Shown here piece by piece: positions 1-10,600 of a DNA stretch of 64,000 nt. Every line of letters begins with the position of its first letter. Within the stretch, counting starts at the first letter, position 1. The notes beneath the pieces were generated by a model. The model was not told the origin of the DNA. It made no database searches and saw only the letters and a program-made list of their open reading frames with translations. The stretch comes from CAVQDV01 sp963711375 (GTDB taxonomy: Bacteria > Pseudomonadota > Gammaproteobacteria > Coxiellales > Coxiellaceae): the NCBI GenBank assembly GCA_963711375.1, contig CAVQDV010000005.1:2852001-2916000 (forward strand), given 5' to 3'. The position numbers and the translations under genes were made by a program.

Positions 1-323
1 AAAAAAATAAAATATTAAGGCCGAATAGAAAATTTGATAATAAGAATGTTCAAAGTGAAAGTGATCAAATCAGGGAATTTTTAGAGAAGACTACTATTGA
101 CAGATATTACATTTTAGAGGACTCGCAAAATGGTTATGTAACAAAAAGAGAGTACGAAATATTAGCCTTATTGTCAAAAGGCAGTTCAATAAAGGAATTA
201 TCTCATTCTCTAAATGTGACCCCGCGAACAGCAAAATCCTACCTCTATAATGCTATGCGCAGATTGGGCTGCTATAGTCGATCTGATATACTTAATTTAA
301 TACAATTGAAAAATGTTTTTTAG
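1..323 (+). CDS. LuxR-type HTH regulator, C-terminal part (5' end outside window)
   Basis: An open frame runs from the window edge (first full codon at 3) to TAG at 321-323. The last ~65 residues form a LuxR/GerE-type helix-turn-helix: TKREYEILALLSKG, then SIKELSHSLNVTPRTAKSYL, then an MRRLG recognition-helix end. This is the DNA-binding end of a LuxR-family regulator; the sensory N-terminus is not in the window, so the signal is unknown. Its stop lies inside the start of the MFS gene (11-nt overlap), so the two are very probably co-transcribed and translationally coupled. It may control the transporter, but that is inference. Confidence 0.8.
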   Translation, partial: KNKILRPNRKFDNKNVQSESDQIREFLEKTTIDRYYILEDSQNGYVTKREYEILALLSKGSSIKELSHSLNVTPRTAKSYLYNAMRRLGCYSRSDILNLIQLKNVF

Positions 324-1494
324 TCGAAATTATCTTCACCTACGAATCCAAAATTTTTTGGCTTTATTTTTATTAGCCTTGTTTTTTTCATTTTCGTTTT
401 TCGAAGATACTATTTTAAATTCGATAAGCCAAAATTTAATTCAGTCCTATCATTTCTCTCCTTTTGAACTTAGTTTTTTCTCAACCATTTTTTTTATTTC
501 TTCTGGAATATTTTTCGTTTTGTGCAGTATTTGGCTAAAGAATAATACTATCAAATTCCCCATACTGATTTCCGCCTCTCTTTTTTTAATTGGTACTTTA
601 CTTTTGATGATCTGCAAGTCATTTTTTTCTTTTGCCATCACTAGAGTTTTAATAGGATTAGGGTACAGTTTTGCTTTTGTATGTTGCATGCAATATGTTG
701 CGATGACACATCATAAATATTTTAGCCTGACGATGGGCTTGATTTCAGCCCTACTCGTTCTCTTTGGGATGTTGGCCCAGGGCCCTTTTGTATATCTTGT
801 AGATAACTTAGGATTGCAGATTGCCCTTTTGATAAACTTTATTTTTAGTTTTCTGATTTTGGTAGGGATTTTTTATCAGAGAAAAAAATATGATTCTAAT
901 CAGATTTGTGAAAAGCGAGTGGCTTCATCTCCGAGAGGATTTTTAACGCTTATTAGAAATCGCAATTTATTTGTTTGGAGTGCTTATGCAAGTTTTGTAA
1001 ATGCCCCGATTTTATTCTTAGGAAGTCTTTGGGGCAATATTTATTTGGTAGCATCATTTGGTTTGTCCAGAAAAATTTCAGGTCTTTTACTTTCTCTTAT
1101 GTTTTTAGGTCTTTTGTTAGGGTGCATAATCCTTGGATTTCTTGGAAATCATTTAAAAAAAAGAAAGAAAGCGATGCTAATTTGTCCAGCCTTTATGGTT
1201 ATTTTAACTATACCACTTTTCTCAAACATAAATTCGGTTCCTTTTTTTGGTATAATTTTATTTTTTTTAGGTTTCCTAGCCGCAGCCCAGACTCTAGTTT
1301 ATCCCGAAATTTTAAATAGCCTGGGACTGGATAAATTTTCCTTAGGAGTAGGTATAACTACTTTTTCTATTATGATAATAAGCGCAATTTTGCAATTATT
1401 TTTTGGCGCATTGCTAAAACTTGGTCTTAATGCCATGGTATTGCTTCCTCTGTGCCTATCCGCCGCTAGCCTGAAGTCAATACTGTCAAAGTGA
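313..1494 (+). CDS. MFS transporter
   Basis: A 393-residue, strongly hydrophobic protein with about twelve predicted membrane segments split by a basic, hydrophilic central loop near residues 190-215 (QRKKYDSNQICEKRV), the usual 6+6 layout of the major facilitator superfamily. The N-terminal half carries an RVLIGLGYSF segment resembling the conserved MFS helix-4/5 region. Length is normal for the family. The substrate cannot be read from the sequence. Organisms of this kind often carry several MFS nutrient transporters (for example the Pht family of Legionella), but I cannot assign this one to that group. The ATG at 313 overlaps the end of the upstream LuxR-type gene, which supports a two-gene operon. 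Confidence 0.85.
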   Translation: MFFSRNYLHLRIQNFLALFLLALFFSFSFFEDTILNSISQNLIQSYHFSPFELSFFSTIFFISSGIFFVLCSIWLKNNTIKFPILISASLFLIGTLLLMICKSFFSFAITRVLIGLGYSFAFVCCMQYVAMTHHKYFSLTMGLISALLVLFGMLAQGPFVYLVDNLGLQIALLINFIFSFLILVGIFYQRKKYDSNQICEKRVASSPRGFLTLIRNRNLFVWSAYASFVNAPILFLGSLWGNIYLVASFGLSRKISGLLLSLMFLGLLLGCIILGFLGNHLKKRKKAMLICPAFMVILTIPLFSNINSVPFFGIILFFLGFLAAAQTLVYPEILNSLGLDKFSLGVGITTFSIMIISAILQLFFGALLKLGLNAMVLLPLCLSAASLKSILSK

Positions 1495-1499
1495 CAGTA
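1481..1499 (+). terminator. Perfect hairpin across the MFS stop codon
   Basis: TACTGTCA-AAG-TGACAGTA is an 8-bp perfect inverted repeat with a 3-nt loop that includes the TGA stop of the MFS gene. There is no T-run after it, so it may be a weak or factor-assisted terminator, an mRNA 3'-end stabiliser or a protein-binding palindrome. Confidence 0.3.
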
Positions 1500-1663
1500 C
1501 GGGGTATCGTTGCATTTAGCTATAATCGACAGACTTTTTTGATATGAATGAGGAATGTTTATCGAAAAGTAGGACTAAGAATATGGGTATCATTTAGGGC
1601 GATAATATAGGACGTCTGATGGTCTAGTATAAGGATTCTGTTTGCAAACGAGAAACTACTTTT
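1500..1663 (+). promoter_or_regulatory. Upstream region of the giant SecA-like gene
   Basis: This AT-rich gap has no plausible gene. A perfect TATAAT lies at 1521-1526 and further AT-rich -10-like words near 1601-1607 and 1625-1633, but I see no good -35 partner for any of them. A perfect 10-bp palindrome, GTTTGCAAAC, lies at 1640-1649, 14 nt before the start codon, and could be an operator or interfere with ribosome loading. No clear Shine-Dalgarno precedes ATG 1664. Confidence 0.25.
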
Positions 1664-4600
1664 ATGAGTCGATTACAATATAATTTCAAAGAAGCAAATG
1701 AGGTAATATTACCACAAACATTTTTCATTGAAGTATTTTCAGAAGATTTTTGCAAAAAAAAACTAAATGGATCTCAAGGCAGTAATTTTATTCAAGTAGA
1801 TGGCGTTGACATTGTTAGTCAAAATCAGTATTTTTATGGTAAAGGTCTAAATATTGCAATCATTGATCAAAATAATGGAAAACTAAATGATTTCAAAACA
1901 TTTAATACTGGTGAACTTTTAAATGATGAGATTGAAGATCAAAAAAATCGAAAAGAGTTGTATGAGTTTATAGAGGGTGTATCCGAGGGGAAAATTATCG
2001 CCTTAACGACCATCGATGATTTCGTTTGTAAACTTTATAAAAAATTTGATAAAAATGAAAATGAAAAAATAGACCAATTATTTCGAACTTTAGGAAGCAG
2101 ATTTTATTTCAACTTTAATCCATATTTAGAAAAAAACGAAAGTAATATAATTAATGTACCCTCTTTTAGAAGTGGATGGTCTTTGGTAACGGTAAAGGGT
2201 AAATCTAAAGCATTGTGCGAATCATATGAGCCTCGAGTAATAAATCCAGAAAATCCAATAAATTCAAGAGACCATGCCAAAACAAAGGTTTCTGGAAGTT
2301 GGGAGTCATTAGATCATGGGGCCCTTCAGGATTATTTTGGCGAGAATATAGAAGGGTATGGGCTTTATTTAGTGCTGCTTTGTGATAAAATCAGATTATC
2401 AAATTATTTTAAAATGATCCTCGATAGTATTTCTGTTGCTGGATTAAAGGATCATTGTCAAAAAATAATAAAATCCATCATTCATGCAAGATCATTCAAG
2501 GATATATTGACGATTGTTTTTAAAGAATATAGTGATCACTGCGCAGATCTCCTGATGCTATCTAATCTCGAAAAAACATTATCTCAAGAAACAGTTGAGA
2601 GTTTTATGATAAATCTAAAGCCGAGGCTGTTTGAAGGATTAGGAGATGCAGCAAAACAAAAAATTGAGTCTTCACAAATTGTGACACAAACCAAACTCAA
2701 GTACATAAAAACTTCTACAATTCGACCCAGCACTATGCATCAAACCGCATTCTCTTATGAATTACATAATATTTTAGATCAAATATTATCTCAATATAAT
2801 GTAATTTCACAATTATCATACATAAGATTAATCAAAGAAATGAAATCGAGTCAACATTTAATTCAAAATTTAAAGGATTTGTTTCAGGGAACCTCAGAAT
2901 ACGAATTAGTCGATAGATTTCAATATATTTTAGAAGAAATTAAAAAACAAGGCACTGATGAATTTAAAATCTGTCAAAAGATTATTTTAAATATTTTAGA
3001 GCCTGTAAAAATAGAACGCCACGAGACTGAACGACTAGTGATTAAAGTTTCTGGTCCGAATCATTTGGCTTTAAGCACTGTAATCTCAGAAATAGACTCA
3101 TATCTCAAGAAGTATCCTGAGTATGGGAGAGATAGTTTTCAAGGATTGCCTGAGACAGATGAGGAGAGAGAAAGTTACTCGCATTTTTTGCTCCCCCAAA
3201 ATATCTCAAATGGAGAATTGACTGAGAGAGGCATTTATTTATTTCGCTCGTACGATGGGAACTTAAGAGCCAAAATTCGACATGAAAACGATTTGATTGA
3301 CGAAATAAATTTAACCGAGCTTTCAAAATCCGAGAAAGAAATTCAAGAGTTGCTTTCTAATTTAGAATGGCCTACCAGAAAAAAGAAAGTCTCACTTGAC
3401 TCAAAACTAATCAATTATATTTTTGATCTTTGTAAAGGTGTAAGAGATATTTATATTGATATTCCTGGTTTACTTTACTTAGATTGTGATTTTAAAATCC
3501 CTGGAAAAAATATAATTATAAATGCCCATAATGTCTATGTAAAAAAGTCCAGTACAATTGATCTCTCGGGAAGAAATGGCAGGGAATTTCTGCATAATGC
3601 TCTTAGTGGTGAAGAGATTAGAAAGGCAAATAATGCCGCCGATGTTGAATGCAATGGCAGATCTGGCAAAAATGGTCTTTCGGGTGCAGCAGGAGAAAGC
3701 AGCGGTAACTTAATTATTAACACCACCGTTATTAACGAAGATGAACATGAGCTAACAATTATCGTTAATGGTGGAAATGGAGCAAATGGACAGAATGGAG
3801 GTGATGGAGAAAAAGGTAAAGACGGTACAGATGGAAAGGATGGTGAACCTAAAAATGAAAAAAGCTTCTTTCATTTACGAAGTCGAGTTTATGTTGTGCA
3901 CAGTACGTTGCCAAGCCCTGGTGGAGACGGGGGTGATGGGGGTGCTCCAGGATTGGGCGGTGAAGGAGGACATGCTGGCAAAGTTAAAATCGAGGGTAAA
4001 GAGACAGCTAATGGAAGTGCCGGAAAACCAGGTAAATGTGCTTCTAATGGTATGGGCGCACATGGGGGTGTAGGGGGGAAATATGCCTTAGATTTTGTTT
4101 GTCATCATGTGAGCATTTTTTGGAGTAATCATAAATCAGGAAAATATTTTAAACCTGAGCATACCAATCATGAGGCAGGCGCTTATAGAATTGAAATAAC
4201 AAAACCCTGGTGGGCCTTATTTGTACCTCAAGAGTATTTAAAATTGCCAAAAAATGAGGATCATGAAATAGCAACAAAAAATCGCAAGCGCGCAGAAACT
4301 GGAAAGGATGGGGGGGTCTCGGAAAATACAAATGCTGATAAAAATACAAATCTTGCGAAAAAAAATGAGATTATTCCATTAAATCTATCCAATGGCATAC
4401 AATATAATGAACTTGAGCATGAGCTAAATAACTTCGCTGAAATTCGAAATGAGATCGAAAAAGATCTTGCAAATGCCAAAAATGAAGTTGATAATAAAAA
4501 TATTACCCGAGAAAAAGTTGGAACTGAAACCTTAGTGAGATTTAAATCTTCAGAATTATTTTCCGAAATTCCAAAACATATTTCTGATCAAATATACGGG

Positions 4601-7600
4601 ATTGAAGATAAATCAAATCCTATTAAAAATAATGTGATTAGAAATCTGTTTGATGAATATAAAAATATTCATGGATTGGATCGATGTATTATTTTTGAAA
4701 GATTATTAGTAAAAATTGAATATAATGTCAGAAACTCTCTGAAGCATGAATTTATTTCATTAATCAAGAATATAACGGAGAAAAAAGATAAGGATGAGTT
4801 GGATCTAATTTTAGAAATAATTAATAATGATGTCACTTTAATCAATCATTTATATCAGAATTATACAATAAAAGATGTGAAATTTACGCTCGCTATGAGT
4901 GACTGCGATATCGACAACTTACCTGAACTTTTTCTCCATTTCAGGGAAAGAAATCTAACTCTAAAAGATTTAATGGAACTTCAGTACACTGTACGTAGAA
5001 TTAAAAATGATAATATCAAAATTAAATTTAATAAATTATTAGAAGAGCAGTATTTAAAAGATAAATGTTCATATCAATTATATGCACAGATAAAGCGTGA
5101 GCTCGTCGCTGTTGGTATTACTAAGGCAGATTCATTGCATTTGGAATCTTTATTAGAATTCAACCGTTTTTTTGTGGAGGGTAATAACAAAAGAAATCTT
5201 TCACCATCGAGCTCTCGTTTTTTTAAGAAATTTTATCAGGAATTACGGGTTTACAAAGATAGTACTAGTTGGATTCCAAAGTACCGAGATTTTCAGTTAA
5301 ATAAAATAACCATCGACCAAGAAATCAAAGATAAAATATGTGATCTAATAGAAGAAATAAAAAATAAATTTGTAAAATCAAATAATAGTGATATATTATC
5401 TAAAATGAAATTTATGATGAATCTTGATCTTAAAAACATTTCCAACCTAAGAGAAAAATTTAACGTGGTATTATTATTTTTACCACACATTCACTTGGAT
5501 GTAAAAGAAAAAGAAAACATTTTAAAGAATATCGAATATATTCTCAGCGATGTTAATTCTGAAATTTCTAACGAACTTTTAGAATACTTAAATAAAATTA
5601 AATTTATCCTTAGCCCAAAAATTGTGACTGAAGAAAGTCTACCCAAAGATGTTTCAGAAAAAATCAAAAAACTTATTGAAACTCGTCACGAATTTGATGA
5701 TACCAATGAATTGCAAGAAACTATCAACAATTTAAAAATCGCTGAACCTCAATTATTTAAATTATTGAAAAATAGTTTCCCAGATCGATGGATATATTAT
5801 TTATTGCATGCGGAATTGTATAATGAAATACTGGTTTTTTATAATAATGTAAACAAAGATCAGGGTGCTTTATCTGAATTACCTTCTGAAATATCTGATT
5901 CGCTGTTTATTTTCATTGAAGCCCCTTCAATGCTTATGGTTTTGTTAGAAAAAATTCAACAGGAAATTACCCTTGTCAATGAATTAGGTCGATACTCTTT
6001 ACAGGATTTTCTTATTGTATTGGGAAAAAGGAATCAAGAATACTTTCTCAATCAAGAAACAGCCCTTTACTTGTCGCAAATTCCTATTAGTCAATGGACA
6101 GTTTTTTTTGAAAAAATGAATTTACTTAAGAAATTACCAAATTTAACCGAAAATCCAAAGTTACAATTAATTATGTTTGAATTGATTGGTGATCTCTTTA
6201 ATAAATTTGACAAACGAATTGTAACGGAATACATTAGAATAATTTCAAAAATAACGAATCCAGATTATTCAAATATTATTTCACTATCCCATTGTTTGAT
6301 AAGATATGAATCATTATTTACACTAGAAAACTTATTTCTTCTTGAAAATCATCCACAAGAAGAATGGAAACTTTGCCTTGATACTGAAAAGAATAAATTT
6401 TATAATGATGGAGATATCCTACCAACGAGAAAAATTATTGAAAATTTAGGTTTAGAAATAAATTTACACGAAATAGGCGAATTTAAAACAAAATTATTAA
6501 AAACTCTCAGTAAAATTAAAAACCCCGAATTTAAAGCCAAAAACTTCAAATATATCGTGAAACCTATTTCTCAATGGGATAGAAATGACATTCGAGAATT
6601 ATGGGTCAGCCATGTTGCAGAGTGCAAGAAAGATGACAAAAATTGGGTTCAAAATCATTTGACTGAAGTGATTGCAGTCGTCCGTCGGGCCGTGAAAATA
6701 ACTTACGATTATGAACCGCATGATACGCAATTATTGTCTTTGTTGCTTTACATGGATGCTAACAACAAGGGTCAGGGTCGTTTAGGTCAAGTGCCCACCG
6801 GGGAAGGGAAAACATTAACTACTGCAATGTTGGCTATCGTATTGGGACTCATTGGCCCCCCAGTGAATATTATTACGAGTTCACTCGTTTTGGCAGAACA
6901 AAATATTGATGATACACGTGAATTGTATGAATGTTTTAAAATTACTGTCAGCAATAATTGCGATAAGATAGCTCAAGATAATTTAAAAGAACGGATGATA
7001 CGGTATGATTCTGCAATTGTTTATGGAGATGTAGGCAGTTTTCAGCGAGACAAACTATTAGCTAATTTAGACAAAAATATTTTAGAAAAACGACAAAATG
7101 AATTTTTAATTGTAGACGAAGTCGATAATATGCTTTTAGATAAAGGTGATAATACTCTTTATTTATCTCACGAAATGATTGATTTTCGGCATTTACGTCA
7201 TCTGTATGTCGAGATTTGGACTGCTGTGAATAGTCCTGACATAAATGAGTATGAAGAAGTTGAATTTTCGGAAATTGTCGAAAATATTATCCAAGGTAAA
7301 ATTGACGACAAAAATATAAATATTCCAGAATATCTTATAGATTTTATTAAGTATCGTCTTCCAATATGGATAAATCATGCAATTTATGCTAGAAAGCTAC
7401 AGGAAAACAAACAGTATATAAATGAGAAAAACGGCATTATCATTATGGATAATGATACTGGAGTTGAGCAGCTAAATATGCAATGGAATAATGGATTGCA
7501 TCAATTCTTGCAATTAATGAAACTCCAAAAGTTCAGTAGCGAAAGTTTAAAAGCCAATTTCCAATCTAATTTTAATTATTTCCAAAGTTATATTGGAAAG

Positions 7601-10600
7601 ATATATGGAATTACCGGTACTCTTGGTTCAGATACTGATAAAAAATTATTTAATCAACTTTATCAGGTTGATTTTTTTAACATGCCTCGATTTAAGAAAC
7701 ATCGATTTTATGAAGATGAGGGTATTGTCGTTAATTCAGAAAAAAAGTGGTTAAATGAAATTATAAATGATGTGAAAAATAATAGCAAAAGACCAATCTT
7801 AATTATTTGCGAAACAATAGATGATGTTGAAAAAGTAAAGTGTCGAATTGAAGAGGAAAAAATACATGATCGCTTACACATTTATAGTAAATCCTCACAA
7901 AAGTTGACTGTTGGAGATCACGCTTGTCCTTTGGAGCCTGGAGACATTATTGTTGCAACAAATTTGGCGGCGCGAGGGGCAAATTTTACAACAAGTACTA
8001 ACACAGAACAATCTGGGGGTTTATACGCCATCCTGTCTTACATGCCGCCAAACATTCGTATTGAGCGGCAAGTATTCGGAAGAACAGCGAGACAAGGCAA
8101 TAAAGGGAGTGGAAGATGTATTGTTTTCGATAAGAAGTTCACAGATATTAACGAGCTCCGTCGGAACCGGGATTGGGAAGCAATGCAGCGAGCTGAGTAT
8201 GTTAGAACAAAAACCCTGCAATTTATTCACATTGAAAATGCTTTATATAAAAAATTTCTATCAACTTATGCAGAAATTAAAAAAATGTTAATTTCAGGAA
8301 GAAGCGATCAGTATGGAAAAGATTATGTCGAATTACAACTAAAAAGCTTAGAAGATCGCTGGGCGTTTTGGCTAGACGAACAAGATCAATGTATTCAAAA
8401 TAGTACGCGACAAAATTTGGAATCTCTATATAGTGCTTATCTAGAATTTCATACAAAAATGCTTAAAATTGCTGGCGAAGATAATTTGTATAAATTTATT
8501 GATTCACCACATGAGCTAATCGCACTAGGACGTTGCTGCTATATCCACAAAAAGCAAGACAGTGCTCTTTCGTGTTTCGAAAAGGCTACTATACTCTACC
8601 CGTATCACAGTGAAATTGCTTATCACTGGCAAGCTCGCATTTTAAGCGAGAAAACGAATGCTAGTAATAATCGTGCTGCTATTAAAAGGGCATTGAAATG
8701 TGAGCTTCAGCTAGTGGAACATCGAATGAGTGATGATCTAATTCCAGCCGTCACTGCTTTGAATGCGGCAATTGCATTTAATAAGCAAGAAGGAAAGGGG
8801 CAAGCGAAGAACAATTTTGAAGACCAAATAAAAAGTGAATTAGCACTTTATCATGTACAACTATCTGCGATAAGAAATATTATCGGTAGACCTCTCACTC
8901 AAGATATGTTTAACAAGAGCTTAACAGATGACGCCCAAAGAACTGAATTGTACGACAAACTACTTCAAAAAAGTGAATTTGTTAAAGGGTACCGATTAAA
9001 TAAAAAAATTGAAATTAAACTTATCGGGGAAGAAAAACAAATTTCTTTATTAACACCATTAGGCCATAAAGTTCTAAGACTTGAGACAAGTGTAATTGAC
9101 CATATTGAAAAAATGCTTGCTCATGCTAGTCAACTTGATGATGCTGGAACCAAAAGTATTTCAGTTTCTAAAGAATCATTTACTGATTTAACTCTTATTA
9201 ATAAAGCCTTTTCTCATCAAGAATCGCTAGATCTTATTTGGAATAATTTAATAAATATTGGCATTATAAAGACACATAAAATGAGTTGCTCTTCGAAGGA
9301 TGGTAAGAAAGAAGAGAAGTTGGAAGCTATTAACTCCTGGGTAAAAACAGAAGTTTCTTCAATACTCGCTTGTGAATACATCGTGGTTTGCGATGACAAA
9401 CCTACTGTTGAAGATCTTGCAAAAGTAAAAGTTGGAAAAGCTGTACTTTTTGAAAAAAAAGGGGAAGTATTCACAATTCATTTTCTTGATGCCGAAAAGA
9501 TCTATCGAAATCGCATTTTAAAAAATTCAAGCGATTCCAAATATCAACTACTTCCGAGTAACAAAACATCAACCTATCGTTTGACAAACTCGAAACCAAC
9601 AAAAAAAGAAAACCGTAGAATTAATAAGGAAAAATTAGTTTTATTTGAATCTATAAATAATGAGCAATTTATTATTCATTTTAATTTTGAGGGCAGAGAG
9701 TACCGTAACCGAACTGTAACTGCACCCGAGCAAGTTTCATTAATACGACAAGTCTTTCATGAAAATGAGGCAGATAAATTTGATATTTCAGATGAAGATG
9801 TTTTAAAACAGTTTAAAGCAATTGGATTTTATTTTGGTGTTCGTCTCCATAAAGAAGATTTAAACGAAATTCTCCATCCAAAAAATTGCCTCCCTGGGGT
9901 GCTTAAATTAATTCATGCGATAACTAATAGTTTATCAAACATGAGATATTCTGTTATTAACGGTATTTATGCAACAAACAAAAAAGTTAGTGGGTTGGAG
10001 TCTCTTAAGGATTGTGCCAAAAAAAATAGAATTGTCATTACTCATCTTGATGATATCAATACTTTAAAAAAGGTTGCTTCTCTTAATGGCTGCGGCCTAG
10101 AGGCTATCATAGTTGAACAGTCGGAATCTGTAAATAAAGTCTTAGAATATCATATTGGCCAATTAAAAGTTTTTCCGAAGTTCAATGCTAGTGTTCAAGA
10201 TTTACGTAACTACTTTTTAAATGGAGAATGCCCTAAAGAAATATTTCAATTTTCATCTTGGTATTTTGATGACGTTTTAGTTTTTGAAAGAACTATTTCT
10301 CGTTGGAATTGGAACGCGTTTGCTGTTGCCATGTTAGGTGTTGTGCAAATCGCCTTAGGAATAGCCTTAGAGGTATACACTATTGGTTTTGCATCACAAC
10401 TGGGTGCAATGCTTATTGCAGAAGGCATCAGTGATTTAATTTATTCAGCACAAGCAGGAATTACAGGACAATTTAGTTGGAAAGACTATGGCAGACATAA
10501 AGCTATTAGTGTTGCGATGCTTGCAACCACTGTGGGCTTTTTGGGGGTGGGTGCAGTTGTAAATGGGGGATTTGCCGCACTTTCATCTGGTTTTAATAAG

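Noticed and set aside
3768..4073. 101-residue + strand ORF inside the giant gene
   Set aside because: It is an out-of-frame reading of the Gly-rich repeats, with no independent start signal.
6600..8150. Housekeeping secA
   Set aside because: The SecA-like core is embedded in a 3901-residue protein with unrelated flanking regions; the genuine secA is expected elsewhere.
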